This document shows, piece by piece, positions 15,597 to 24,822 of a DNA stretch of 51,803 nt. This DNA comes from Ruminococcus sp. (GTDB lineage Bacteria > Bacillota > Clostridia > Oscillospirales > Ruminococcaceae): assembly GCA_015066865.1 (NCBI GenBank), contig SVNQ01000009.1:1-51803 (forward strand). The letters run 5' to 3'. How positions within the stretch are numbered: the first letter of the stretch is position 1; each line of letters opens with the position of its first letter. The notes beneath the pieces are model-generated. The model saw only the letters and a list, made by a program, of their open reading frames with translations, ran no database searches and was not told the origin of the DNA. Both the position numbers and the translations under genes were made by a program.

Positions 15597-18212
15597 GTGG
15601 AACTGAAGGATCTGAAGGATAAAAAGCTGTCACCGATGATGCAGCAATATGTGGAAACCAAGCTGAAATACATGGATTGTGTATTGTTTTACCGGCTGGG
15701 GGATTTTTATGAGATGTTCTTTGATGACGCCATCCGTGTATCCCGTGATCTGGAACTGACGCTCACGGGCAGGGACTGCGGGCTGGAGGAGCGTGCGCCG
15801 ATGTGCGGCGTACCGCATCACAGCTGCGAGCTGTACATCAAGCGTCTGATCGACCTTGGCTACCGTGTTGCCATCTGCGAGCAGATGACGGAGCCTGGCA
15901 AGGGACTTGTGGAGCGTGAGGTGGTCAGGATCGTCACCCCCGGTACGGTCATTGAAAACAACATGCTTGACGATGCGTCAAACAACTACCTGTGCAGCGC
16001 CTATTGCGGATTGGACGGCACTGCACTCTGCTTTGCGGATCTTTCCACGGGTGAGGCGGCACTCTATCCGGTTTCCGAAAAGAATACGGAGGATGAGATC
16101 ATCAACCTCCTGTCACGTTACATGCCTGCGGAAATCATCTTCAACAAGGCGTTCCTGTCGCTGCGTGAGGTGGGGGATTTTCTAAAGATTCGCCTTCGAT
16201 GTGCGGCGGCGCTTCGTGATGAGGAAAGCTTTTCTCCCGATGTATCGGGAGAAATCGTATGCAGTCAGTTTTCTGTTGACAGCCTTGCAAAGCTGGGACT
16301 GAAGGAATCTGGCTGTGAAACCGCAGCCGTCTGCGGCATGTTCTCCTACATACAGGACACACAGAAAGTTCCCGTTGGACGATTTGTGGGACTTGAACTG
16401 AGCGACAATGCAGCGTACATGACGCTGGATTACAATGCCATGCGCAATCTGGAGCTTGTGCGCACCATGCGCACGGGCGAAAAGCGCGGTTCGCTGCTGT
16501 GGGTCATGGACAGTACACGCACTTCCATGGGCAAGCGTATGCTTAAAGCGTGGGTGGAACGCCCCCTGCGCAGCCCTGCGAAAATCATGGCAAGACTCGA
16601 TGCCGTCGAAACGCTCACACAGCACAGCATGGAGCTGATCGAGCTGCAGGACTGCCTTGACAGGGTGTATGACCTTGAACGTCTGATGACACGCATTGTC
16701 TACAAGAAAGCGATGCCCCGTGATCTCCGTGCGCTTGCAGCAACGGCACAGGAATTGCCCCATCTGAAAGCGCAGCTGGAAGCGCTTTCGGGCTGCGCAC
16801 TTCTGCGAAAGCTCAATGCACAGATCTCCGATCTGCACAGCATTGCGGATCTTGTTGACTGTGCCATTGTCGAGGAACCGCCTGCGCTGATCAAGGACGG
16901 CGGCGTGATCCGTGAGGGTTTTGATGAACAGCTTGACGAGCTGCGCAGGATCCAGAACGGCGGCAGCAGCCTGATCGACGAGATCTGCGAGCAGGAGCGT
17001 GAACGCACGGGCATCAAGAATCTGAAGGTCGGCTACAACCGTGTATTCGGCTATTATATCGAGGTCACACGTTCTTATTATGAGCTTGTCCCCGAGCACT
17101 ACATCCGCAAGCAGACGCTTGCCAACTGTGAGCGTTTCATTACGCAGGAGCTGAAGGATGCAGAAAATACGGTGCTCGGTGCCAAGGACAAGGCGCTGCA
17201 GCTGGAGCAGGATCTCTATGCGCAGGTGCGTGATTACCTTGCACAGGCACTTGTGAGCGTGCAGGAAACCGCCGCCGCAGTCGCAGCAGTGGACGTACTG
17301 GTCTGCTTTGCGGAAATTGCCGCAAGGAACAATTACTGCAAGCCCGAAATTGCCATTGATGGAACGCTTTTCATTCGTGATGGCCGCCATCCCGTGGTCG
17401 AGCAGATGCTTGACGAGGAAGTGTTCGTTCCCAATGATACTTATCTGGATACGGGCGCAAACCGCCTGTCCATTATTACGGGCCCGAATATGTCGGGTAA
17501 ATCCACCTACATGCGGCAGACGGCACTGATCGTGCTGATGGCGCAGGTCGGATGCTTTGTGCCTGCCTCCTATGCGAAAATTTCCGTTGCAGACAGAATT
17601 TTCACCAGAGTCGGCGCATCCGATGACCTTGCCGCAGGACAGAGTACCTTTATGGTGGAGATGCGTGAGGTTGCGGAAATTCTCAACTACGCCACAAAGG
17701 ACAGCCTTGTGGTGCTTGACGAGGTCGGCAGAGGAACCTCCACATTTGACGGCATCAGCATTGCAAGAGCCGTAGCGGAGCATATCTGCAGTGCCAGAAA
17801 TCTCGGCTGCAAGACGCTGTTTGCAACGCATTATCATGAACTGATCGCACTCGAATCCCTCATGGACGGCGTGCGCAATTACAGTGTTGCCGTAAAGAAG
17901 GGTAGGGACGGCATTCGTTTCCTGCGTAAGATCGTTTCCGGCGGCACGGACGACAGCTACGGCATTGACGTTGCAAAGCTTGCAGGTCTGCCGAATAAGG
18001 TGCTCAGTCGTGCAAGACAGCTGCTCTCGGAGCTTGAGGAACAGGCAGCGGCGGCAAAGGCTGCCGAACGCACGCAGGACGACGGACAGTTCAGCTTCGG
18101 TGCACAGAGAGAATCGGAAATTCCCGACCGCCTGCGCCGCACGAATGTGGCAGAGTTGACGGACAGCGAATGCCGTGAGCTTCTTGAGGAACTGGCGGCA
18201 ATGCTGGAATAA
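15597..18212 (+). CDS. mutS: DNA mismatch repair protein MutS
   Basis: 871 aa, full length. MutS clamps DNA at mispairs and recruits MutL. The mismatch-reading motif GDFYEMFFDDA is present near the N-terminus (about 33-43), followed by connector, core and clamp domains; the ATPase has Walker A GPNMSGKST from residue 629, TFMVEMREVAEIL, Walker B with the signature DEVGRGTSTFDG, and the switch His in FATHYHEL. The start is GTG at 15597 with GGGAGG ten bases upstream. The C-terminal 60 residues hold the dimerisation helices. mutL follows after 146 bases containing a palindrome cluster. Confidence 0.97.
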   Translation: MELKDLKDKKLSPMMQQYVETKLKYMDCVLFYRLGDFYEMFFDDAIRVSRDLELTLTGRDCGLEERAPMCGVPHHSCELYIKRLIDLGYRVAICEQMTEPGKGLVEREVVRIVTPGTVIENNMLDDASNNYLCSAYCGLDGTALCFADLSTGEAALYPVSEKNTEDEIINLLSRYMPAEIIFNKAFLSLREVGDFLKIRLRCAAALRDEESFSPDVSGEIVCSQFSVDSLAKLGLKESGCETAAVCGMFSYIQDTQKVPVGRFVGLELSDNAAYMTLDYNAMRNLELVRTMRTGEKRGSLLWVMDSTRTSMGKRMLKAWVERPLRSPAKIMARLDAVETLTQHSMELIELQDCLDRVYDLERLMTRIVYKKAMPRDLRALAATAQELPHLKAQLEALSGCALLRKLNAQISDLHSIADLVDCAIVEEPPALIKDGGVIREGFDEQLDELRRIQNGGSSLIDEICEQERERTGIKNLKVGYNRVFGYYIEVTRSYYELVPEHYIRKQTLANCERFITQELKDAENTVLGAKDKALQLEQDLYAQVRDYLAQALVSVQETAAAVAAVDVLVCFAEIAARNNYCKPEIAIDGTLFIRDGRHPVVEQMLDEEVFVPNDTYLDTGANRLSIITGPNMSGKSTYMRQTALIVLMAQVGCFVPASYAKISVADRIFTRVGASDDLAAGQSTFMVEMREVAEILNYATKDSLVVLDEVGRGTSTFDGISIARAVAEHICSARNLGCKTLFATHYHELIALESLMDGVRNYSVAVKKGRDGIRFLRKIVSGGTDDSYGIDVAKLAGLPNKVLSRARQLLSELEEQAAAAKAAERTQDDGQFSFGAQRESEIPDRLRRTNVAELTDSECRELLEELAAMLE

Positions 18213-18230
18213 ATCAGGTGACATTTAGCG

Positions 18231-18331
18231 GGTGTGGGTACGCAGTACCCACACAATATAGCCCCTCCCCTTGGGGATGGGCTGGGGCAGCACTGTCACT
18301 TTTCTATAAGCTGTGTAGGGCGAATGCCCTT
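18231..18331. repeat. Cluster of palindromes between mutS and mutL
   Basis: Three inverted repeats lie back to back: GTGTGGGTAC/GTACCCACAC (18232-18254, loop GCA), a nested GC-rich one with GCCCC/GGGGC and TCCCC/GGGGA (18261-18288), and AGGGC/GCCCT (18317-18330). No T tract follows, so these are not plain terminators. The GC-rich core contrasts with other gaps here and looks like a small REP- or MITE-like element inserted in the operon, or a structured RNA spacer. Copy number elsewhere cannot be checked from this window. Confidence 0.5.
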
Positions 18332-18358
18332 TGAGTGCATAAGAAAGGAGAGCCGGAT

Positions 18359-20341
18359 ATGGCAGTCATCAGCGTACTTGATAAACATGTGTCCGAACTG
18401 ATCGCCGCAGGCGAGGTGATCGAACGCCCGTCCTCGGTCATCAAGGAACTTGTGGAAAATTCCATCGACGCAGGCGCAAGACACATCACCGTGGAGATCA
18501 AAAACGGCGGAACAACGTTCATGCGCATTGTGGATGACGGCTGCGGTATGGCAGCGGAGGACGTTCCCACGGCTTTCCTGCGCCATGCGACCAGCAAAAT
18601 TACGGAAAAGGCGGATCTTGATACCATCTGCACGCTCGGATTCCGTGGTGAGGCACTCGCTTCCATTGCGGCAGTTGCAAGAGTGACGGTGCTGACAAAG
18701 CGTCCGCAGGACGACTTCGGCACGAAATATGAAATTGCAGGTGCGGATGCAGGTGTTCCCGAAGAATGCGGATGCCCCGATGGAACCACACTCATCATCA
18801 AGGATCTGTTCTTCAACGTGCCTGCTCGACGCAAATTCATGAAGCGGGATTCCGCAGAGGGAAATGCCGTTTCACAGATCATACAGAAGATCGCCATTTC
18901 CCATCCCGAAATCGCCTTCCGCTTCATCCGTGACAATAAAATGGAATTTCATTCCGACGGCAGCGGTACGCTCCTTGCGGCGATCCACGCCGTCTACGGC
19001 AGGGATTTTGCAAGGGATCTGCTGCCCGTGGATTACGAGCAGGACGGTGTTTCCGTGAAGGGCTTTGTCATCAAGCCCCTCTACGCAAAAAACAACCGCA
19101 GCTTCCAGAATTTCTTTGTCAATACGCGTTATGTGCGTTCAAGGGCATGCACTGTGGCACTGGAAAGCGCTTATGAGAATTTGCTCATGACCAATAAATT
19201 CCCTGCATGCGTTCTCATGCTGCAGATGCCGCCCGACACGCTTGATGTCAACATCCATCCTGCCAAGGCGGAGGTACGCTTTTCCGATGAAAAGACCATC
19301 ATCAACGCCATTTATTTTGCAGTGAAGAATGCACTGCTCAAGGCAGGGCTGATCTACGAATTTCAGACAAGAAAGCCTGCGCAGGACTGGTATGCAAAGC
19401 CGGAACCTGAATATACCCAGCAGCCCCTCGTTCCTGAGGAACCAAAGAAGGCGGCTCCTCCACTGCAGCCGTCACCGTCCCCGAAAAAAGCGGAGCCGCT
19501 GCCGGTGGGGGCAATGCCCTTTGCTGCACCGCCCGTCAGTGTTCCGGAAAAGAAGGAACCTGCCCCGATGCAGCAAAAGCCAAGTATTTTTGCGGAGAAA
19601 ACACCGCCGAAAATGGCGATCGAGACGGGAGACATGCAGGAATGCGAGCAGGCAGCACCTCCTGTGCAGCCTGAACCTGCAAAGACCGTACAAATGGCAG
19701 AAACACCGCAGGAAACAGCACCGCCCACCGTACCTGCTCCGCAGGTTGCCGAGATTGAAACCGATCCCTTCCCCGATGTGAAGGTCATCGGAGAGCTGTT
19801 TGCCAATTACATTCTGGCACAGTCGGGCGATACCATGATCATCATCGACAAGCACGCCGCGCATGAGCGTGTGATATTTGAAAAGCTTCGCCGTGACAAT
19901 TGCAGGCAATATCAGCAGATGCTCCTTGCACCCTGCCGTGTGCTGCTGACAATGGACGAATTTTCGGCGATGGAGGAGAATACCGAGCTGCTCGGCAGGC
20001 TTGGCTTTGCATTCGATTTCTCCCAGAAGCCCTATGCCGTGACAACGGCAGCGCCCGTATTCTTTGACGGGCTGAATATTGACGAGATCGTGCAGGAGTT
20101 GGCGCATAACCTGTTTCTGGGCAAGGTCAATCCCCAGACGCACCTGCTTGACGATATGCTGCACGAACTTGCATGCAAATCCGCCATTCGTGCCAATGAC
20201 AAAAATTCCATCGAGGAGCTGCAGTCACTGACGGAACGTGTGTGCAGGGATGAGAACATCCGCCACTGCCCCCATGGCAGACCCGTGATGTTCACAATGT
20301 CTAAATACAATCTGGAAAAGCAGTTCCGCCGAAAGGTGTAG
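18359..20341 (+). CDS. mutL: DNA mismatch repair protein MutL with endonuclease motif
   Basis: 660 aa. The N-terminal GHKL ATPase domain (about 1-330) shows KELVENSIDAGA, DDGCGM and GFRGEALASIA. A long Pro/Ala/Lys/Glu-rich linker (about 345-475) is poorly ordered. The C-terminal domain has the metal-binding nuclease motif DKHAAHERVIFE from residue 497 (DQHA-x2-E-x4-E type, with Lys for Gln) and CPHGRP from 637, so it should nick the strand to be repaired as in organisms lacking MutH. AAAGGAG precedes the ATG at 18359; an upstream in-frame ATG at 18335 has no ribosome site. miaA begins 7 bases after the stop. Confidence 0.96.
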   Translation: MAVISVLDKHVSELIAAGEVIERPSSVIKELVENSIDAGARHITVEIKNGGTTFMRIVDDGCGMAAEDVPTAFLRHATSKITEKADLDTICTLGFRGEALASIAAVARVTVLTKRPQDDFGTKYEIAGADAGVPEECGCPDGTTLIIKDLFFNVPARRKFMKRDSAEGNAVSQIIQKIAISHPEIAFRFIRDNKMEFHSDGSGTLLAAIHAVYGRDFARDLLPVDYEQDGVSVKGFVIKPLYAKNNRSFQNFFVNTRYVRSRACTVALESAYENLLMTNKFPACVLMLQMPPDTLDVNIHPAKAEVRFSDEKTIINAIYFAVKNALLKAGLIYEFQTRKPAQDWYAKPEPEYTQQPLVPEEPKKAAPPLQPSPSPKKAEPLPVGAMPFAAPPVSVPEKKEPAPMQQKPSIFAEKTPPKMAIETGDMQECEQAAPPVQPEPAKTVQMAETPQETAPPTVPAPQVAEIETDPFPDVKVIGELFANYILAQSGDTMIIIDKHAAHERVIFEKLRRDNCRQYQQMLLAPCRVLLTMDEFSAMEENTELLGRLGFAFDFSQKPYAVTTAAPVFFDGLNIDEIVQELAHNLFLGKVNPQTHLLDDMLHELACKSAIRANDKNSIEELQSLTERVCRDENIRHCPHGRPVMFTMSKYNLEKQFRRKV

Positions 20342-20348
20342 GTGAGGT

Positions 20349-21278
20349 ATGGAAAAACAACGTGTTCTTGCGGTTGTAGGCCCTACCGCATCGGGAAAAA
20401 CAGCACTGGGCGTTGTACTTGCAAAAAACCTGAACGGCGAGATCGTTTCTGCCGATTCCATGCAGATCTACGAGGGGCTGGATATTGCCACCGCAAAGCC
20501 CACGCAGGAGGAAATGCAGGGGATACCCCATCATCTGATCAGTGTGATTCCCAGAAATCGTTCCTTCTCCGTGGCAGAATATGTAGCGCTTGCAGCGGAA
20601 ACCATTGCCGAGATTGCCGCGAGAGGAAAACTCCCCATTCTTGTCGGCGGTACAGGACTGTATGTGGACAGTCTCCTGAATGGCATGCGGTTTTCCGAGG
20701 AGGGCAATGACCCGAAGCTTCGTGAGGAACTTTATGCCCGTGCGGAGCAGGAGGGCAGGGATGCGCTCCATGCGCAGCTTGCAGCACTTGATCCGAAGGC
20801 AGCGGAAAGTATTCACCCAAATAATGTCGTGCGTGTTGTGCGTGCGCTGGAGGTGTGCCTTTCCAGCGGCAGGACATTTTCTGAAATCAAAGCGGAAAAC
20901 GCTGCTGCACCATCTCCCTATGACAGCGTGCTGATCGGTCTGGATTATCCCGACAGGGATGTCCTCTATACCCGCATCAACCGCCGAGTGTCCGCTATGC
21001 TTGCACAGGGACTGCTTGAAGAAGCTCATGCAGTGTGGGCGGCAGGGGACTGCGGTACGGCGGCAAACGCCATCGGCTGCAAGGAACTGATCCCATATTT
21101 CGAGAAAAAAGCTTCACTTGATGAATGTATTGAAAAAATTCGACTGGAAACACGACGCTACGCCAAACGACAGCTTACTTGGTTTCGTCGAAATCATCAA
21201 ATAAAGTGGTTGAATTTGGGTAAAAATGATGAAGTGCAAGAAATTTTCGAAAAAGCTGAAAAAATGATAGCCAAATGA
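20349..21278 (+). CDS. miaA: tRNA dimethylallyltransferase MiaA
   Basis: 309 aa, normal size. It transfers a dimethylallyl group to A37 of tRNAs reading UNN codons, the substrate for MiaB encoded upstream. The P-loop GPTASGKTALG is at residues 11-21 or so; SADSMQIYEGLDIATAKP, the DMAPP-binding/catalytic strand, and VGGTGLYVDSLL follow. The C-terminal RRYAKRQLTWFRRN motif, which contacts tRNA, is intact. AGGTGAGGT lies immediately before the ATG, and the gene is tightly coupled to mutL, the usual mutSL-miaA order. Confidence 0.97.
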   Translation: MEKQRVLAVVGPTASGKTALGVVLAKNLNGEIVSADSMQIYEGLDIATAKPTQEEMQGIPHHLISVIPRNRSFSVAEYVALAAETIAEIAARGKLPILVGGTGLYVDSLLNGMRFSEEGNDPKLREELYARAEQEGRDALHAQLAALDPKAAESIHPNNVVRVVRALEVCLSSGRTFSEIKAENAAAPSPYDSVLIGLDYPDRDVLYTRINRRVSAMLAQGLLEEAHAVWAAGDCGTAANAIGCKELIPYFEKKASLDECIEKIRLETRRYAKRQLTWFRRNHQIKWLNLGKNDEVQEIFEKAEKMIAK

Positions 21279-21287
21279 AAAATTTTG

Positions 21288-21296
21288 TGGTATAAT
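21288..21296 (+). promoter_or_regulatory. Extended -10 promoter upstream of hfq
   Basis: TGGTATAAT: a perfect TATAAT (21291-21296) with an extended TG motif. No -35 match is evident, which extended -10 promoters tolerate. It would give hfq a leader of about 70 nt and transcription independent of mutSL-miaA. Confidence 0.6.
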
Positions 21297-21372
21297 GAAT
21301 TATAAGTGCATTTCTATATATAGACAGAAAGCATAAAAGCATAAACCCGTTTACGGGAAAGGAGAAAACATC

Positions 21373-21612
21373 ATGAACAAGTCAATTAATCTGCAGGATA
21401 CATTTCTGAATCTTGCACGCAAGGAACGAAATGTGGTGACCATTTATCTGGTCAACGGTTTCCAGTTCAAGGGAATCGTAAAAGGCTTCGACAATTACAT
21501 TGTCATTCTCGATTGTGACGGCAAGCAGCAGCTTGTGTACAAGCATGCAATTTCTACCATTGCACCTGCTCGCCCCATTTCCATTTTAGATGCTGAAGAA
21601 AAATCAGAATAA
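21373..21612 (+). CDS. hfq: RNA chaperone Hfq
   Basis: 79 aa. Hfq forms a hexameric ring that binds small RNAs and mRNAs. The Sm1 motif is seen in [30 protein letters not shown] (quoted in part: QDTFLN and VVTIYLVNG) and the Sm2 motif in [10 protein letters not shown], the family's YKHA box. There is only a short C-terminal tail, as in other Firmicutes. AAAGGAG precedes the ATG. It directly follows miaA, the same pairing as in Proteobacteria and Clostridia, but also seems to have its own extended -10 promoter. Confidence 0.97.
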   Translation: MNKSINLQDTFLNLARKERNVVTIYLVNGFQFKGIVKGFDNYIVILDCDGKQQLVYKHAISTIAPARPISILDAEEKSE

Positions 21613-21622
21613 AGGTGATGCT

Positions 21623-22870
21623 ATGAATTCCGGAATGCTGAAGATAGTATTCGGACTGGTAGCGATTTTTGTCATTCTGACGGCTGTAAATATCGGCTAT
21701 CAGAGAATGCGGAAAGGATATACAACGGAGACGGCGCTTCTGGCTGTGGGCAGTGATTCCGAACAGGTACAGGGCGTTTTCATACGGGATGAGGAAGTCA
21801 TAAACTATAGCGGCAGCGGCGTGATCAGTTATGAAGTCGCTGACGGCGGAAAGCTTGGCATCGGTTCCGTCATTGCCAATGTATATTCTACCGAAAATCA
21901 GATCGAAATCAAGCAGCGCATAAAAAATCTCGAAAACACATTGTCCCTGCTTGAGCGTATCTCTAATCCGGGAACAACCAAGACGGCGCAGCCGTCCAAT
22001 ATATCTGATCTGCTCAATGAAATGTACAGAGGTTTCCTCTATCATCGTGAGCAGGGGCAGCTTTCCAACCTGCAGTCCGAGCGTGAGGAAATGGTCGTAC
22101 TGTTCAGTACTTATCAGCTTGTAACGGGAAAACACAGTGGTTATGATGCGAGAATGGACAGTATTGCGTCCGAAATCACGTCTCTGACCATAGCGCAGGA
22201 ACCGCCTCTGGATGTCATCCGTGCGAATCGTGCCGCATATTTTGTGAGCTATGCCGATGGATATGAGCAGACGCTTACAATGGATAATCTGGATTCTCTT
22301 ACCGTGGAACAGCTGCAGGAAGTGACCGATATTCCGAAATCCGATGGAAAAATCGTCGGCAAACTGATTGACGGCTATAGCTGGGTGCTTGCTGCGGTGG
22401 TGGATAATTCGGAACGAATTTACAAATTGGAAGATCGGGTAACACTGAAATTTGCGTCCACCTCGGATACTGTAACCGGAGAGATCATCCTTCTCAATAA
22501 GGAGCAGGGTGATGATAAAACCATTATGGCAGTTCAGTGTGAGACCCTGACGCATGATCTTGTGCAGCACCGCACAGAGACGGTGGAGATCATTCGCGGT
22601 GAGTACAGAGGAATCATGGTTCCCCGCAGCGCACTGCATTTTCGGGAAATTACAGAAGAAGTAACGGATCCTGAAACAGGTGAGGTATCCACTGTAACAA
22701 GCAATCACAGAGGCGTTTATGTTCTTGACGGTGAACAGCCGGAATTTCGGAAGCTGGACGTGCTTTATGAGGGAACGGATTATGTCATTTCTGCACAAAA
22801 TGCGGGCAGTGGCTATCTGATGCTGTATGATTCCATAATTACGGAGGGAATTGATGCGGATGGAACATGA
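21623..22870 (+). CDS. HlyD-like membrane-anchored protein of the division cluster
   Basis: 415 aa. One N-terminal membrane segment (about 4-25, LKIVFGLVAIFVILTAV) anchors a large outer domain. After it comes a lipoyl/barrel-sandwich-like half (VQGVFIRDEEVI, YEVADGGKLGIGSVIANVYS), a predicted helical hairpin (about 95-190) and a second beta half (GKIVGKLIDGYSWVLAAVV, GIMVPRSALHF). This order is that of HlyD-type membrane fusion proteins, but no transporter gene is near. It lies between hfq and yggS-sepF-ylmH-divIVA, so a role in the envelope at division is my inference. Start ATG 21623 with AAAGGTGA; it overlaps yggS by 17 bases. Confidence 0.75.
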   Translation: MNSGMLKIVFGLVAIFVILTAVNIGYQRMRKGYTTETALLAVGSDSEQVQGVFIRDEEVINYSGSGVISYEVADGGKLGIGSVIANVYSTENQIEIKQRIKNLENTLSLLERISNPGTTKTAQPSNISDLLNEMYRGFLYHREQGQLSNLQSEREEMVVLFSTYQLVTGKHSGYDARMDSIASEITSLTIAQEPPLDVIRANRAAYFVSYADGYEQTLTMDNLDSLTVEQLQEVTDIPKSDGKIVGKLIDGYSWVLAAVVDNSERIYKLEDRVTLKFASTSDTVTGEIILLNKEQGDDKTIMAVQCETLTHDLVQHRTETVEIIRGEYRGIMVPRSALHFREITEEVTDPETGEVSTVTSNHRGVYVLDGEQPEFRKLDVLYEGTDYVISAQNAGSGYLMLYDSIITEGIDADGT

Positions 22871-23555
22871 TTTTTCCTATGTGCGTGAAAACTATGCACG
22901 CATTCGTGAAGCTGTCAACACAGCCGCATTGAAATGCGGCAGAGATCCGAACGAGATCACACTCATGGCGGTAACAAAAACCGTTGCGCCTGAAATTGTC
23001 AATTGTGCCATTGACTGCGGTATTCGTTTTCTCGGTGAAAATCGGGTGCAGGAGTACCAGTCAAAGCGTGAATTGTATCATCCGGATGCACAGGTGCATT
23101 TCATCGGGCATCTGCAGGCAAATAAAGTCAAATACCTCATCGGCAATGTAGCGATGATTCATTCCGTAGATCGCATGTCGCTTGCACAGGAGATCAATCG
23201 CTGTGCCATGAAGCATGGCATCCGTCAGGATGTTCTGCTGGAGGTCAATATTGGCGGCGAGGAAAGCAAGAGCGGCGTTATGCCGCAGCAGCTGCCGGAG
23301 CTTCTGGAACAGGTCGCTGCACTTACAAATGTGCGGGTGTGCGGTCTGATGACCATACCGCCCCCGACGCAGGATACCTGCCATCTGGAGGCAATGCAGA
23401 GATTGTTTGAAGATACAAAGGCACTTCATGTGCCGGATACCGAAATGCGGATCCTTTCTATGGGAATGTCCGGCGATTTTGAAGCTGCAATTGCCTGCGG
23501 CTCTACGCTGGTGAGAATCGGTTCTGCATTGTTCGGTGCAAGGATGTATAGATAA
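22854..23555 (+). CDS. yggS: YggS/PLPBP family pyridoxal phosphate-binding protein
   Basis: 233 aa, an alanine-racemase-like TIM barrel of the PROSC family that binds PLP and maintains vitamin B6 balance. The PLP lysine is in ITLMAVTKTVAPE (Lys about 38); FIGHLQANKVKYL and LSMGMSGDFEAAI, the phosphate-binding stretch, are typical. Three starts are possible (TTG 22851, ATG 22854, ATG 22860); GGAGG at 22843-22847 favours 22854. It overlaps the HlyD-like gene and precedes sepF, a pairing conserved from cyanobacteria to Firmicutes. Confidence 0.95.
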   Translation: MRMEHDFSYVRENYARIREAVNTAALKCGRDPNEITLMAVTKTVAPEIVNCAIDCGIRFLGENRVQEYQSKRELYHPDAQVHFIGHLQANKVKYLIGNVAMIHSVDRMSLAQEINRCAMKHGIRQDVLLEVNIGGEESKSGVMPQQLPELLEQVAALTNVRVCGLMTIPPPTQDTCHLEAMQRLFEDTKALHVPDTEMRILSMGMSGDFEAAIACGSTLVRIGSALFGARMYR

Positions 23556-23612
23556 AATTGGTGCCCGCACGCACCGAAAGAAATTACAACGTGTGGAGAA
23601 AAGGAGAAAACT

Positions 23613-24053
23613 ATGAAAATTTTTGACAACATGAAGGAATTCTTTTTCCCGTCCGATATGCCCTCCGAGCCAATGCCGGGTACCGAGATCCCGACACCGC
23701 ATCAGAACATTAATGTTGAGGAGGCAGCGTTTGAGAGAACTCCCGGTTCCAATATTGTAAATATTCAGGCTACTGCACAGCTGCAGGTCGTTCTGGTAAA
23801 GCCTGAGGTTTTCACAGATGCTAAGGCAATTGCGGATCATCTGATCGGCAGAAAGACCGTTGTTCTGAATCTGGAAACCGCATCCCCCGAAAACAGAAGA
23901 AGAATCATTGATTTTCTGGTTGGCGTTTCTTATGCAATCAGTGGCACATTGAAGCCCGTTGCAAACCTTACTTATATTATCACTCCCTACAATGTTGGAT
24001 TCATCGGCGATGATCTGGCAGCGGAGCTGGAAAATAACGGCGTGATCATCTGA
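23613..24053 (+). CDS. sepF: Cell division protein SepF
   Basis: 146 aa. SepF is an FtsZ-binding protein that links the Z ring to the membrane through an N-terminal amphipathic helix, here MKIFDNMKEFFFP. A flexible Pro-rich linker (about 17-45) follows and then the conserved globular domain, with VVLVKPEVFTDAKAIADHL, VVLNLE, RRIIDFLVGVSYAISG and the closing ITPYNVGF. AAAAGGAG precedes the ATG. ylmH follows one base after the stop. Confidence 0.96.
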   Translation: MKIFDNMKEFFFPSDMPSEPMPGTEIPTPHQNINVEEAAFERTPGSNIVNIQATAQLQVVLVKPEVFTDAKAIADHLIGRKTVVLNLETASPENRRRIIDFLVGVSYAISGTLKPVANLTYIITPYNVGFIGDDLAAELENNGVII

Positions 24054-24054
24054 C

Positions 24055-24801
24055 ATGCTGCTTGATAAAAAACAGCAGGAAGCGGATCGCATTCTTCTGG
24101 CTCATGTCGGAGATATGGTGAAACGCGGAGCGTTCCGCAGTTTTACCGCATTTCTGGACATGCGTCAGTACACCTTGCTGTCACAGCATCTGCAGGCGGG
24201 CACCTACCGATTTTATGGCGGTTATCCGCAGGCAGAACGAGGTATTCTCTGCATCCATCCGCAGGATTTTCCACCGGAGGATGAGGAGTATCCGCTTGTG
24301 TGCCTGACCATTACGCATCGTCAGGCGGATAAGCTGACGCATCGTGATGTGCTCGGAAGCATCATGGCACAACAGGTGCAGCGTGATACCATCGGAGATA
24401 TTGTTGTGACTCCCGGTAAGATCCAGTGCTTTGCAACACCGCCGGCAGCCGCAGTCTGTATGCAGCTGGAAAAAATCGGCAGAGTCGGCGTTCAGGTGAC
24501 GGATTCCCTGCCGTTTTCCTGCGAGTATACGCAGGAAACAAAGGAAATCAGCGGTACTGTGGCAGCGCCGAGACTGGATGCGGTATTGCGCACAGCACTG
24601 AATACGGGCAGAAATGCTTGTGCGGATTATATCCGCGGCGGACTTGTTGCACTCAATTATATGCAGGTGCAGGACATATCCTGCCTTGTGAAAGAGGGCG
24701 ATGTGTTTTCTGTCCGAGGTTATGGCAAATTTCGGGTAAGTCAGCTTAGCGGCCCTACAAAAAAGGGACGTTTGCATATAACAATCGAAAAATTTCTATA
24801 A
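24055..24801 (+). CDS. ylmH: YlmH-type S4-domain RNA-binding protein
   Basis: 248 aa. The N-terminal two thirds form the YlmH-specific domain (FLDMRQYTLLSQHL, RFYGGYPQAERGILCI, LTHRDVLGSIMA), and the last 70 residues are an S4 RNA-binding domain (LDAVLRTALNTGRNACADYI and KEGDVFSVRGYGKFRV). The Bacillus protein acts on stalled or split ribosomes in peptidyl-tRNA quality control; older work also links it to division. No strong ribosome site is visible before the ATG at 24055, one base after sepF, so translation is probably coupled to sepF. Confidence 0.93.
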   Translation: MLLDKKQQEADRILLAHVGDMVKRGAFRSFTAFLDMRQYTLLSQHLQAGTYRFYGGYPQAERGILCIHPQDFPPEDEEYPLVCLTITHRQADKLTHRDVLGSIMAQQVQRDTIGDIVVTPGKIQCFATPPAAAVCMQLEKIGRVGVQVTDSLPFSCEYTQETKEISGTVAAPRLDAVLRTALNTGRNACADYIRGGLVALNYMQVQDISCLVKEGDVFSVRGYGKFRVSQLSGPTKKGRLHITIEKFL

Positions 24802-24822
24802 TTATTAAGAGGTGAAATCATT

